From Takakia lepidozioides (taxonomy: Eukaryota; Streptophyta; Takakiopsida; Takakiales; Takakiaceae), in assembly GCA_030704615.1 (NCBI GenBank), contig CM060731.1:72582756-72646755 (forward strand): a stretch of DNA of 64,000 bases, in the 5' to 3' direction. Below the pieces are notes generated by a model, which saw only the letters and a list, made by a program, of their open reading frames with translations, ran no database searches and was not told the origin of the DNA. The position numbers and the translations under genes are program-made. Of the stretch, positions 26,001 through 37,669 are shown in pieces (the first letter of the stretch is position 1; the number at the start of each line of letters is the position of its first letter).

Positions 26001-29000
26001 CAGGACTTACAATGAGCTGTTGGTTGACATTGGTGATATGGCATGTAGGTGGAGCTGTTGAAGCATTCAGAAGTGGAGCTCACCAAGCGCAATGATGAGA
26101 TAAACTACATGAGGCTGGCATGCAGGCTCACCCATCAATCTAATGTTACTCAGCACAAAACCACTCCTAATCCGGATTCAGTTTATGCTGAGTTGAAAGA
26201 TCTCAAGGAGCAGGTATGCCTCTTGTTGCTTATCTGAATCTCATCTCCTATTTACTGCTATATTTGGAAGGTGTGACAAAAACCAAAAGAGGGAATATAA
26301 ACTTGAACATTGGCAAGGTGTAAGAAGCACCTTGGAGGCCCCAAAACCAGGGTGACTAAAGCCCCCATACAAGAAACCAACTAGCCTTAACCCTTCTACA
26401 CAGACACCTAAAAAGGAGCACCAACCCAGTAGGGGCCAAAGGCAGCCCACTGTCTCCTTTGCAAATTCAATAACCAAGTCGGACTGAAAATGGAGGACAG
26501 TCTGTTATAGAGTACTAAGAACAAAAATATTGAAAACTGGGAGGATATTGGATGGGAGCAGGAATCTAACTTCTAGGTTGGATGGGGGAAAAGATGGAGA
26601 AAGCCACACTGGATGTGAGTCAGCTATCAGAGTTGGTGGAGAAGCCCAGCAACTTGGCCCGATGGCGGGTTCTACCAGGGAGAGATAACACCACCCTCGA
26701 GTTAACAGGAAAAGAAGCTGCGATTCAGGAGTTTCTTTCTGCCAAGGAAGACCAGGCCTATGAGAAGGACCTCGTTCTTGAAGAGGTGTAAAGTTGCTTC
26801 CTTCCTTTCTCTCCTTAGCTATATACCATTGGTGTAAACATCTATCTTGTTCATCGTATATATAATAATAGATAGTATAACTTCCACAGTAAGCCCAAAT
26901 AACTTATCACCAAAGAACGAATTAAAAAGAAGATCTGATTTTGAGTAACATTTCTGATATCAATGACTAAATGCCTTGTGAAAGGATGAGTAGCCTCTGA
27001 ACACACAGTTGTACTCCTAGTGAATCTTAATACATGTGGGAGGAGAAATGATGTTCTGTCAAGCTCTGTCACACCCTATCCTGACACTATCTGGAGACTG
27101 TGTGGATACCTTGGTGAGGGATGCAGAGAACATCATAGAAAGCAGTAATGTATCAGGGTGCTATTATCCCTTGTCTATGACATCATCATTGTACAACTTT
27201 GGTTTTGGGGTGAGGTGACGCTTTGGGCCCATGATGTTGCGAATCCATCTGATCAGCCTGTACCTGCTTGATTTTGCACAAGCAGATTGTCGAGCTTAGG
27301 GTGGCTAGGTTGAACTGAGATGGTAGGATCTTTATGAGACGCAAATGTATTTTTTTAGTCTTCTTTCAGTCTCGAGCATCAAGCAGTGAATCCAAGCTGC
27401 ACTACAGTATGGGGAGATGGATGCCTAGCTATTATTCAAGTAACTCCTTGATGTTTCTCAGGTGACGTCGTTAGCAGATGCTTTGCTACGGAAGACTGCC
27501 CTAGCACGACCTGAGTCCATCAGAATAGGCAAGCGTGTGAGTGAGTACCAGCGGCATCTGCACAGTATCACCCGCCAGATGATGGCCACCGTTTCAGAGC
27601 TCTCCCTCGTCCAGGTGGTACTCTCCTTGACTACACAAGAAATCAGCTCTGTCTGTTCCTACAAGAGAAGCTTGTGTGTATACTTGGTTTTCTTCTCACA
27701 ACTCCTTTAAGAGCTCATTGCCTCATAATGCTGAACATAAGGGAAGACCTGGAGAAGGCCGATTCACTCAAGGTATGAACAGAGTAATCAAAGCAATACC
27801 TCATTCTCCTAGTAAGCTCTCAAACTCATTATGATAGTGACATCGGGCTCTAGTACACATGCCAACCAATCAGCAATGAATTGTGGTTGGAGGCAAGGTT
27901 CTTGACTTTTCCTCCAGCCAGATGAATTCCTTTCATCATGGTAGAGCTTCAGGTCTGTGATTGTGAACTGTAGAGGCACAGACTAGTTCAGACAGGCTAT
28001 GTGATATTAATCCATTTTCTTCTTCAAGGTATTCTACTCCAATGTACTCTCCTCTTGGTATCAGTCAAGAGCCAGTCAAATTATAAGTTGGCTCCCACCT
28101 CATGAGTTATGACCAGCCTTTGTGGAAGCTAATAGAGCGTACATTCAACCACAAATGGTAATTTTGGCAGGCAACAGCCATGAGTATGAAGCAAGAGAAG
28201 GAAACAGCTCAGGTGCAACTAGATGATGCATATATACGTCTTGAAGCTGGAGAGGTTCGTTCACCATTCACTCCTACTTTGCAGCTCCTGTTCCTTTCAG
28301 AGTCTCTGTATCTATTTGCAGTGAGTATTTGCTGTATTGCCAGCCGATGCTTGTTCCGCGCCCGTCATATCATATGGCTATTCTTCTCCTCTGACAAAGA
28401 CATTCTCACCAATCCTGTGTACGCGCCAGTGGCTCTCTTAAGTGAGCAATTGGAGTTTCTTCTGGACTGCTTGATCCTATTTTACTTACCCTGTAAGACT
28501 GAGTTGTGCAGGCCCCGACAGAGGATGCGGAGAGGTTTTGGAATAATATCGTAAGAGACATTGCACTGCTTCGCAAAATGGAAGCTGGCCGAAAGATTTT
28601 GCAGCAAGAGGACGAAAAAGAGCGAGAAGCTCGAGGACAGCATAAGCCCCAGTATTGTCCCTACTCTCTAAGCAAGTTTCTTTCTTTTGCTTCTAGCAAG
28701 GAAAATAAATAACAAATGATGAACAAAAGTGGTCCAGTTGTTGTTTTCACGCAGATTGATTCAACCTGTATGTGAAGTGAGCTAGTTTTTCAGTGGTTAG
28801 AATCTCAAAGGCTCGACTGCAGACAGTTAGATTTTGACGAGTCTGATCTGGAAAATTGCCAATAATGTAGGCGAGGAAGAAAATGATGACTTGCAAATGA
28901 GAAGTGCTTTCCTTAAGAACTGAACTGACTTTTCAAACTTGAATGGCATCTGATGATTGTCTTGTCAATTTTCAGACCTGGGGAAAGCACAGCAGAGCAA

Positions 29001-29135
29001 AGGCCAAATGCATATGTTGCCGAGCAATTGGGGCTGCCCAAGCCTTTTGGGAAAAATGCACCCTTCCGACCATCAGAGCGTGGAAGTACCATGCGGCATA
29101 TTCGAAAACCAGAACCACAGCCTGTTGAGACATGA
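14053..29135 (+). CDS. CCDC146: CCDC146/MBO2-like flagellar coiled-coil protein
   Basis: About 20 exons, nearly all continuous in phase: 14053-14198, 14744-14834, 15040-(15101 or 15180), 15708-15837, 18615-18683, 19048-19173, 20728-20844, 21542-21616, 22161-22346, 23755-23901, 24359-24475, 24731-24892, 25047-25244, 25528-25713, 26049-26213, 26594-26785, 27462-27614, 28171-28254, 28512-28651, 28976-29135. This gives roughly 900-930 residues of charged coiled coil. Family landmarks are [27 protein letters not shown], the Met-Met stretch [13 protein letters not shown] and the C-terminal PFRPSERG...[13 protein letters not shown]. Relatives act at centrioles and in motile cilia; the Chlamydomonas relative is MBO2. 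The expected role here is sperm flagellar assembly. The end of exon 3 and the true first exon are uncertain. Intron 4 contains a LINE. Confidence 0.88.
15862..18212 (+). mobile_element. Non-LTR (LINE) insertions in CCDC146 intron 4
   Basis: The core is a LINE reverse transcriptase (16330-18051) with a 3' tail ending caccatttcatttcatttc near 18160. A second diverged tail unit follows at 18165-18212. The same tail motif (cataagctctttgagctttcc and relatives) appears upstream at 15862-15905, and a (ttcat)n run at 15966-15996. A second, internally deleted copy of the element's C-terminal region lies at about 16055-16250. The region is therefore several overlapping or nested insertions of one family. 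The first tail begins only about 25 bp after the exon 4 donor site at 15838. Confidence 0.85.
16330..18051 (+). pseudogene. LINE reverse transcriptase, one in-frame stop
   Basis: One frame of 573 codons is interrupted only by TAA at 16771-16773. It contains [52 protein letters not shown], the catalytic [13 protein letters not shown], thumb sequences, and a C-terminal zinc-binding region typical of non-LTR elements ([10 protein letters not shown]...EEHFFFYC). The endonuclease and ORF1 parts are absent, so the copy is truncated at its 5' end. The stop falls between the RT palm motifs, and the residues either side match the family. The rest of the frame is open, so the insertion is fairly young. 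Confidence 0.92.
20180..20220 (+). repeat. (CAAAA)n/(CAAA)n simple repeat
   Basis: Four caaaa-type units followed by about five caaac-type units lie in a CCDC146 intron. The preceding 200 bp or so (about 19960-20175) has a higher GC content and an abrupt end at this run. That would fit the 3' tail of a short retroposon, but no family was recognised. Confidence 0.7.
23374..23450 (-). repeat. Short copy of a dispersed LINE-tail repeat
   Basis: The stretch around gtactcttgagacgttgttt and gtggccatagaccccatgcc closely matches 63502-63575 in the same orientation and the inverse of about 30150-30215. This is a small fragment of the repeat family whose longer copies carry a LINE zinc-binding motif. 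It sits within CCDC146 intron 9, where the rest of 22840-23530 has no recognised content. Confidence 0.7.
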
Positions 29136-29819
29136 CTTGATTACCTTCGAGAGATTTCGCAGGCTGTACTGGTTCATGTACATCAAAGGATGCCATTGGA
29201 TGTAAGGACATCCATCTCTGGTTTGTATGCATGTGTACACATGAGTTGATCTTGGCTATACACAATCGTATACCCTGTAGTTCTTGTCCACCAAAGTCCA
29301 GTGTCACCTCTTCCTGTGACAGCTGCAAGAAGCTCCATGTGCTTATGGCCCAGAGAATGGAACAGACAAAAACTACATCAATCCTTGGAGATGAATTGCC
29401 TCATGTACGCAGGCTGATAAGCACCATGCTTCAGAACTGCTCTCCCTGAAGACACAAGTTGGATCTCCCCAGGAGAAAAGAAAGAGTGATCTGTCACACT
29501 TTTTATCCCCTGGAACATGAATGTAAAGCCTAACCATGGTGCACTTCTCAACCACTTGCTAATAATGATCGCAATGAATAAACTGGTATCCATACCAAGC
29601 CTATACAACAGTGACTGTTTGTGTCCACTTTCTGACGTTTAAGTTGCCATGAGCACTCTAGGAAATGTCTCATTCTTCAAAACACCCAGACAGCCACCAG
29701 TATTGCCTGACCCTAGATACTACCTCTATATGGTGATCAATCTGTTTCCAGTTTGTGACATGAGTGAGAACCGTAAGGATGATCTGAAGAGCCTACCCCC
29801 GGACTGAAATCTTAACTCA
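29136..29819. other. 3' flank of the CCDC146 gene
   Basis: No coding region, RNA gene or clear repeat was recognised in this stretch. It should contain the 3' UTR of the CCDC146 transcript. The next recognised feature is a LINE fragment. Confidence 0.4.
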
Positions 29820-30215
29820 GGGTGGGGAGTATACATTTGAACATTAAATGGATGCAGAGAAGGGAGATTGTCAATGTCCGATGTGCACACAACCTCAAGA
29901 CAATATCCATGTTTCGATACAATGTCCAGGGTATTCTCATCAGAGAGCAACCCTCTTCAGGACCATCCAGAACTTCCGTCCATGCACCTCTATTCACCAA
30001 CTCTCAAAATCTCGAGGCTGAGCCTAAGGTCCTGGCCATGTTGTGGTCTAATTGCTGGGCAGCTTACCCACAGCAGATTGATGCTTGTGGAAATCTGGAA
30101 AGCCCAAACCAATGATTATAGCACCCAAAGGTAGTGTCTGTTCCCTCTTGTTGCACCCAAACTGGGCGTGAGGTCTATGGCCACAAGGCTACCGCAAACA
30201 ACATCTTAGGAGTAC
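29820..30215 (+). mobile_element. LINE C-terminal fragment with zinc-binding motif
   Basis: One frame gives CPMCTQPQDNIHVSIQCPGY, the Cys-Cys-His-Cys pattern found at the C-terminus of plant LINE reverse transcriptases (zf-RVT type). The downstream text (aaactgggcgtgaggtctat, ggccacaaggctaccgcaaa) matches the copy at 63505-63965 in inverse orientation. Both ends are truncated. The fragment lies just beyond the 3' end of the ATCase gene and does not enter its coding exons. Confidence 0.75.
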
Positions 30216-30286
30216 ATCTATATGGTGATCAAAACTGTGTGCACCCCCAACCCTGGGGCTGCAGGAGAACCTCATCCAGCTCTCAT

Positions 30287-32698
30287 TTAATAGCCAAGAA
30301 GAAGCAACTTAAGCAGTGCCATACGAATATAAAGTCCATTCTTGGCCTGCTGAAAATAGGCAGCTCGAGGATCCTTGTCCACATCCACAGTAATCTGCAA
30401 GACAAAAAGCCAGTTTCTGCTATGGGCATATAATAATATTCATATGGCAAAATAGTCCTCAATACTGTCCTGCAACAGTGGCATCCAGCACCTATACTCA
30501 TGCTCAGATACGCCAAGAACAGATGAAGGATCAAATGAGAGTGGAAAGTGGGAGAGGGATGTACTATGACAGGGACCATAGTAACAGTTTAGGTCTTTCT
30601 GCAAGGAGTCAAAACCCCCTCATATATCAACAGCACAGTGTGCTCTGTGAAAGAGACACGTGAAAAATATAATCTTTTATGTAATGATAGATTTTGACCA
30701 AAGAGAATACCGACACACATTAGGTAGCTTACCTCATCAAGTCGGGGAAGGGGGTGGAGGATGACCGCATGCTCAGGCAACACGCTCATAACCTTAGAGT
30801 CCACTATATACTTGCCACGGGCCTCATTGTAGAGATCAACACGGTCACCAAAACGCTCCCGCTGGATGCGGGTCTGATAAATCACATCGCACTTCGATGC
30901 TACTTCCATTAAGTCCGAAGACTCCTCCCATCGAACATCCTTTGCTGTCAAGTAGTCCTTGATGTCATCCTGAAGTACAGAACTATAACTGTTTCAGCTA
31001 AGCTTCTAAAGTTCATCCAGAAGATAAGAGCACTGCTACACAATGGATCCCCTAAGTACCCCAAGATGACACATACATTGTTGACAGATACACAGTAAAA
31101 AGAGACTACTTCACTTGCTTAACGTCATCTCCTTTCTATCACTTCCTCAGATGTGACTGAACCACTAACCTTCATCTTAACCACCTCAGGAGAAACAAAG
31201 TAAAGTTGAACTCCAGTATACTTAGCCAGCAGATAAGCCAACGATCGCACAGTTCTGCCATTGGCAAGATCCCCGACAAGTCCCACTTTGATATTATCCA
31301 GTTGTCCAATCTCTCGTTGTATCGTGTACACATCAAGCAATGCCTGTACAGCACTTAAATCCAATTTTAGATATTACTTTCCTCTGCAGTGTCCACAAAC
31401 ACGTGGTTCATGCTCTATTTCATATAAAGAACGAGAATATTTTCGTTGGCAGCTAGCAGAAGGAATACTATAGTGTGCATCGGAGATGGCAGTAACACAT
31501 CTTCAGGTGATGTTAGTGGCAATCATTCTAACAAAGGACATTGCACTACTTCCAGCCTTGAATCCCTCAATCTGTCAGACAAGGCTGTAACAAGATTATG
31601 GCATGAAGGCCAAAGATCTCTGATGCCAGGGCCTAGAGGGAGAAGGATGTGGCAGACCATCGAGTAGAGTCAGAGAATCACGACTGCTATTAGATAGAAG
31701 CGAATAAATCTTCCTCTTTTCTCCTTTTTAGATGTCTCGATTCATCATGAAGGGATACACAGAAAGAACCTGTGTAGGATGCTGACCAGGGCCATCACCC
31801 GCGTTTATGACCGGTATATTGGCCACAGCAGCTGCTTTCTTTGCTGCACCACTCTCAAAATGCCTCAACACAATGATGTCCGAGTATCCTTCCACGGTTC
31901 TGATTGTGTCTGCCATCAAATCCTTTCTTTCAAGTTACATTGACGTGCCGATTGAGATGATTACACACACAGGCTTGGACAACTATTTCATCACATATTA
32001 GACTGTAGAGCAATGGCAATTGCTAATACCAAATGTCTCTTAAGCCGTTTTTCATGATACATTCTACAAATTCACAAAATTCCCCTCTCCAGCCTGTGGA
32101 ATCTGCCGACGGTTGTCCTTGAATCACAAGCACCTCCAAACAGCCACCACTCCCAAGCCAAACAAGACCACTGACAATCCGAAATCTGAGCTTGGACTTC
32201 ACTTTCAGCGGGAAGTCCACAATGATAAACGCAAAGTAAGATTTAAGCACCTTCGAGGGTCTCGCCTTTTGCAGCAGACGAAAACTCACGCGCATTCTCA
32301 GTTGTGAGAACCTCTCCCCCTAATCTCTTCATGGCGGATTCAAAAGACAGCCTTGTACGTGTGGAAGGCTCATAGAACAATGTTGCCATCAGAAACCCCT
32401 TGAGCAGTTGCGCCCCAGCTGAATCTCTCTCCACATCTTCCATCTGCCGTGTTACATCAAATATCGAACTCAACAGCTCCCTGTCGAATTGCTGAGCTTC
32501 CAAAACATCTTCCAAAGGAAAATTTACTCTAGACAATATTTTGTTGGCTCGTTTTGTTTCCTTCAACAGACAAACAACTCTGGAACTTGTGCTCCTCTGC
32601 TTAATCCTGTTATGGCACTCCGTTCCAGTTATTCTCCTCGATACGAGCCCCAAGGGACTCTTGGACACTAAGCAGGACCTCATAGATCTAGTTCGCAA
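30287..32698 (-). CDS. PYRB: Aspartate carbamoyltransferase (ATCase), plant type
   Basis: Five exons in phase: 32698-32251, 31909-31770, 31343-31170, 30969-30733, 30394-30287, giving 368 residues. The enzyme joins carbamoyl phosphate and aspartate in the second step of pyrimidine synthesis. In plants it works in the chloroplast as a UMP-inhibited trimer. The first 45 or so residues are basic and Ser/Arg-rich, as expected of a transit peptide. Visible motifs are the carbamoyl-phosphate loop [13 protein letters not shown], the domain start [27 protein letters not shown], the His-Pro-Leu-Pro-Arg substrate loop ([10 protein letters not shown]) and the closing [20 protein letters not shown]. All introns are short GT-AG introns. 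No lesion was found. The start codon is the first Met of the frame. Confidence 0.97.
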
Positions 32699-33900
32699 GG
32701 AAATCTGTGAAATGATATCTTTGTGCGAGGATCGATAGGACGGTGGGAGCGACCCTCCCCCCTTCTCTCGTGTTCACTACGGATTTCACCTCCGGCATTC
32801 CATACCAAGATCCATCTACACCGTCAAAAGGTAAAGGTGGAATGTTTGCGTAAAGGATGCCAATAGATGAATGAAGAGCTTTCCTAAACCCTAAACCCTC
32901 ATATAATTATTTCCATGGACTGACCGACGGTTGTGATGAAATCCTGTACAGCTTTATTTACAGGAAACATGAGGTATTTGAACATATGATGGAAAAACCC
33001 TGAAAGTTGCCAGGAAAGGACAAAGAAGGGAGGAAAGGGAAGCAAGCTAAACTAAACTATTCAAACTGATCAGGTTTGTATTGTACCCCACACTTCAAGC
33101 TTTTGGAGACCAGATGAAAAATGAAAAATTGGATAAATGATGGAAGCTGACCGAAGTTCTTGTTTTACTTTCTCCACTTTCCGTACTCCACACCAGTGTG
33201 AGAAGTGAGCGTCTCATTGTTAACATATTTCCCAGTTACTACAAAAAAAATTCTCTTTTTCTTTGTTGGCTCTCTTGTAGAGAGACTACACATCATGCTG
33301 AGGTCCGCAGAGAATGTACCTTACACAGTGTCAAGGCTCCAATTGGTGTGTTGTGCTGAGTCATGCCCCTTACTCTCAGCTTAAGGGGTAAGGAGTCTCA
33401 CCGTCCTCTTATGTTTTGCCAAAGCAAGAGAGCCCATCGCCGTTTTAGGCTTGTCTAAATTGAACAAGGGACAGAGGCCAGGCTGGAAATCAATTGAGAA
33501 GGAACCGACCAAAAAAAAACCTCAAGAAAGCTGTATCCCTTGAGCCTTGTTCAAGTGGGTGCCTCATGGCGAGTTTACTATGGAAGAGGTTATTTTCTCA
33601 TCACTATAATGAATAGGCCTTATTTGTGGGTGATCCTTCCCGGGTGTTTTTTTCAACAAGAAAAAATAACCTTGTAGGGTGCCATCAGGCCCACTGTTAG
33701 ATGGGAGATACCATACCAAGTCCACACATTCATATGCTTAAAATAACAACAAACCAAGGAACAGTCTATGAACCGTGTTCTGAAGGTCGTTGAGCTAGAA
33801 TCCTACTTAACCTTAAACTTCATATGGAGCCCGAGGAACACCATCAGAGTCACGCAGAGAGCATGTAGACATAGCAGCACGACGCTGTTTACATTTTGGG
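32699..33900. promoter_or_regulatory. Upstream region of the ATCase gene
   Basis: The ATCase promoter must begin here. The stretch 32699-33500 contains no recognised gene. Part of a SINE-like repeat occurs at about 33540-33660, and the L1-type LINE begins near 33900. A telomere-like aaaccctaaaccct occurs at 32885-32898. This motif is also common in promoters of plant ribosomal-protein and cell-cycle genes (telo box), so it may be a control site for ATCase. Confidence 0.4.
33540..33660 (+). repeat. SINE-like repeat body, copy 1
   Basis: The block with gttattttctcatcactata, aggccttatttgtggg and cccgggtgttttt is clearly related to 49930-50020 (gcttattttctcctcactat, aggcctgatttgtgag, ctcctgggtgtttt). 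At the second site the same body follows a tRNA-like head, which suggests a tRNA-derived SINE. The head is not recognisable at this copy. Confidence 0.6.
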
Positions 33901-36750
33901 AAAAAAAAAGCCTACATCTTTTCAACTTTTAGGGACCAGTTAATCCCTGCTTTACGCTTCAGGGTAAGATTATGTAATTCGGCAAGATTCTGTTTTGCCG
34001 TAGATAAAGATAAAGTTTCTTTAACGTCCAGTGTACTGAGCCGCTCAGTAGAGAGAATCGCAAGTCTGCGGATCCACTGCATTTCTATCAATGAGCCACT
34101 GACAGTGAGCAATGCATTTAAGCAGGCCTTCTCCTCCTGGTCATTCAGAGGCTGCATCCCTAGAGAGTAATTGAGCTTTTGATCTAATAGCCGCGAGATT
34201 TTGGAGAAATTTCAAAGTAGACTGAACTGCAGAACCAGCCTCCTTCCACGTGCTAGCTAGCTGCTGGATGATCGTAGCGGTAGCGGTAGCGGATGATCGT
34301 GACGGTGCCCACGAGAATCTATTCAGGCAGATGAAGAAGCCCATAAAGAGTTGCCAATTGTCGTGATTTTTTTGGCATCCAGTTTGTGCTCCTGCAGGAA
34401 CAAAATGCTGTTGGAAGAAAGGAGGGGTAATGCCCATCTTTGAATACGTCTCCGCCTTGGCATGGAGGCATCAGAGCTGATACCTCGAATAAACCAGGAA
34501 GTAAGAGCCCAGCTCATGGAGATATGAAGCGGCAGCCCTTGACAAGGTCAAGATTTGATAGCTGTATAGGTAACAGAGACATTTAACTTTACAATCAAGT
34601 TAGGTGGATGGGCTGAGGAAGCTCTTCTGCGGTCTAGTGGCAAAAGATTCAATCCGAGGATAAATCTGCCTGCCTGGGACAAGACCCTAAACAGCGAGGA
34701 CCGCTCTCCCATGGAGAAGCAGAGAAGAGAGAAAAGAGATGCTGACAAAGCAGACTGAGCATTTCCTAAGTGGAAACCAGGTAATAGAAAAAACAGGGGC
34801 GATCCTATGGAGATGGTAGTTTATAAAGCTCACCGCGGAGAATATGGGATAGAGAGGTCAATGGTCGCCAATGAAATAGAAGGGGTGCCCTGGATGTTGG
34901 CAGGGACAATCGCCATGTTATCGTTAGGGAGACCTCCCTAGAGAACGAGAGTACTTCTGCGAGATCATCATAGCTTCCCCTTGTATGTAGGGGCCAGGTA
35001 AGGTCGACCAGCCGGACTGCCGATGTTCTGTGGAAGACTTGTCATCTGAGAGCCAGTTGACGAAGGATAAGCCCGCCACATTTGGCTGAACATCGGCATG
35101 AGACTCATGACAGGAAGGACCTGAACAAAATAAAGGTCCTTGTTGGAGGTGGATAGATACAAACAATAATCAAAAAACACAGATGTGTCAGAAGTGGGGA
35201 CAAGATTAGGAAGAAGGCGTCAAAGAAATTATTTCTTTGATATTCAAGAGGATGAGGTCCAGTTCTTGACCAGGGCATAACAACCGAGCATCTTTTTAGA
35301 GACCCATGCAATTGCGAATTTGTTGAGCCAAGTGAGAAGAATAGAGGGAGTCCCATTCGGGAAACCAAATAGAGTAGGTGAAATGTTAAGGGCCACCGCC
35401 CGAATCCCACAGGGAGGAGAAGCTTCGTCAAGGAGAACCTCCGAGAACGATTTTAACTGAAGACAGAATGTGGCAAGACTGTGGTGCCCTTCAGGCAGAG
35501 AGAGGGGGAAAACAGCCGGGATATCCTCCGGGTTGGTGGTAGCAGATGGAGCTTCAGAAGGAAGAAGGAAAATGCGGGGACTGATGGGAGAAAAAGCAGG
35601 AGAGATATCACCCTTGGCTCGCTTTGAGGGAGGAGCCTCCTAGGGGTACTTGACAGATCTTTTCCTTGATGGCCCATCCTCCAGATCCTGCGCAGCCAAA
35701 GGCAAGTCTTTGTTAGTTGACGAAGGAGGAGCTGAAAGAGGGGTTGAGGCATTTCTTTCAGCATGAAGCACAGGACAGTCAGCCTTGACGTGTCCTTCGG
35801 CGTGACAGTGATGGCAGATAATGGCCAGGATGACTTCCTTAACCACTACAGACACGAAGGAGTTGTCAAGAGTTGGAAGCTTCAGCGAGGGGCAAACAGA
35901 TGCAGACTCGGGCATCATCACGACGATCTGCGGAACACCCCCATCCCTGTTAGCATGGTCAGAAGTAATGTCACTGTCCACACTAAGAGCATCCAGCTCA
36001 AGTTGCTCGAAAACATTCATAGAACCAATGTAAGCGCCGAAATAGGCTCCAATCTCCGGGAGCGAGCGTAGGTAGTTCCCTGGAAGAAAGGGTAACGCCA
36101 AAACTCTTGGCTTGCAGGTGACGCCTCCTCTGTGACCCCATTCGGATGACCAAGGGAAAATATGGACCCTGTGTTTCGAGCGGTTGACGTTAAATAGCAG
36201 AGCCCTCTCAGCATTCTCCACCGAGTTGAACATGATGGAAAAGAAGCCTCCTCCCAAAGGAATACAAAAGTGGGAAGTGAAACCACCATCGGCCCCCAAG
36301 TGCTTCAATGCCCAATTACGAGCCCAAGTCCTATCTCTTATCGTTCCCGGAAAGTGGATAAGTACTACTTGCTGAGAGAGGCGATTCGACTGCTCTTTGA
36401 CAATGTCCATATTCAGATTTAGGACAGGTTGGGAGTCATCCAATGGACCGCCTCTTCACTCCAGCTGAGAGTATGAAGAATAGGCGAAATGGGGGGTCTG
36501 GGGCCAGCGCCCAGCACTCCTGGACCTGGCTGAAAACCATTTCTGCGATGGTTTGTCCAGTTCCTGTAGCGGTGATCCCTGTAGTGTCTTCTAGCATCAT
36601 TCCTAAAGGCAGGGGCCTTCCATAGCAGCGAGAAGAGAAGCTAGAGCAAGGTAAGCGATGGGAAAGCAATAGGAAGAGAAGAGAAAAACAGCAAGATGAG
36701 GGGGGCGAGAAGGCGAGTTACGCTGCCATATTTTGAACTGGGCAGTGTGC
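33900..36750 (-). mobile_element. L1-type LINE remnant (ORF1 and endonuclease region)
   Basis: In reading order: a long frame with zinc knuckle (36443-35640), then broken frames down to about 33912. The broken frames resemble the apurinic endonuclease region and the link to reverse transcriptase of plant L1 elements (for example QPLNDQEEKACLNALL and SLIEMQWIRR). No YxDD reverse transcriptase motif is present before the homology stops near 33900, so the RT and tail are gone. Upstream sequence to about 37030 may be its 5' UTR. Confidence 0.75.
35640..36443 (-). CDS. LINE ORF1-like protein (DUF4283-like plus CCHC knuckle)
   Basis: A 267-residue open frame. The N-terminal 150 residues (VVLIHFPGTIRDRTWARNWA, GGGFFSIMFNSVENAERALL, FPWSSEWG) have the pattern of the DUF4283 domain found in plant L1 ORF1 and related proteins. 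Residues about 215-230 form a zinc knuckle, CHHCHAEGHVKADC (CX2CX4HX4C), followed by a Ser/Pro-rich tail. Such proteins bind element RNA. It is open over its whole length although the downstream ORF2 is decayed, so it could be one intact piece of a dead element. The start codon is chosen as the first Met. Confidence 0.75.
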   Translation of the reverse strand: MDDSQPVLNLNMDIVKEQSNRLSQQVVLIHFPGTIRDRTWARNWALKHLGADGGFTSHFCIPLGGGFFSIMFNSVENAERALLFNVNRSKHRVHIFPWSSEWGHRGGVTCKPRVLALPFLPGNYLRSLPEIGAYFGAYIGSMNVFEQLELDALSVDSDITSDHANRDGGVPQIVVMMPESASVCPSLKLPTLDNSFVSVVVKEVILAIICHHCHAEGHVKADCPVLHAERNASTPLSAPPSSTNKDLPLAAQDLEDGPSRKRSVKYP

Positions 36751-37114
36751 GCCGACTAGCATGAAACCACTGACGAAATCAGACACAATGCATGGAGAAT
36801 GCATGGCTGGGTTGCCAATGCGCCGCCTAGGAAATCAATACCAGACTGAACAGTTTGAAAAAATTCCAGCATAGCCCATGCGAAATGAAGGAAAAAGGAG
36901 GGGGAGCTGCCGCCAGGAGCAAGCAATAAATGAGATAGATGAAATATGAAGAGGTGGTATGTGCTTAGGGCTACAACTTGGTTCGGTAAGGTTAAGGTAA
37001 GAGAAGCACCCCAGAAAATAGCCCTCAACATCTTTTATATACCCTCTCTCACGGCAGTGGTGGATAAGGAGGCCACACCTCATCCTACTTCTGGGAAAGC
37101 TCCTGATGGCATAT

Positions 37115-37210
37115 CCTAGTTCTATGCTCTCCTCTACACATAGCCTCACATCTTACTTCTATGCTCTCCTCTACACATAGCCTCACATCTTACTTCTATG
37201 CTCTCCCACA
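37115..37210. repeat. Short tandem repeat, about 37-bp unit
   Basis: The unit tatgctctcctctacacata followed by gcctcacatcttacttc occurs twice in full and once in part. The flanking sequence to 37670 is AT-rich and has no gene. Confidence 0.85.
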
Positions 37211-37669
37211 CATGGCCTCACATATCAATCATTCCAACACCCATTAGCGTTCCTCCCCATTGGCCATTCCATTACTCTCCCTTTTGCGACCTTCAGAAAT
37301 CACCCCACCAGAATCATGACCCTTATATCTTATGTCATTCTCTTTTCCAACCATTTATGCTTTAAACTATTTCCTTACAACATTTACATATAATCAATAT
37401 ATTATGTATCGTCCTATGTAACAACATTAAGAGAAAAAGAATGCATTTATGATCGGATAGATGGACTGGCAGCCACTTGTTTAATTTCCCTTATTTATAG
37501 TTACTTAGAAATAAGTGAAAGGCCACAAAGTTATGTACACATTACACAATTCTGACTTGTGACCCACATATCAAACAAACACCATGACTCTACTATCTCC
37601 TTCAGCAAGACTGTCTGCGGGCTGTGGTTAGGACATCTGAAATCCACTGGATGTTGAATAATTTCCTTT

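Noticed and set aside
27731-27771. Possible small CCDC146 exon ([10 protein letters not shown]-like) before a GT site
   Set aside because: No acceptor gives the phase needed by its neighbours, while exons 27462-27614 and 28171-28254 join directly into a sequence fitting the family.
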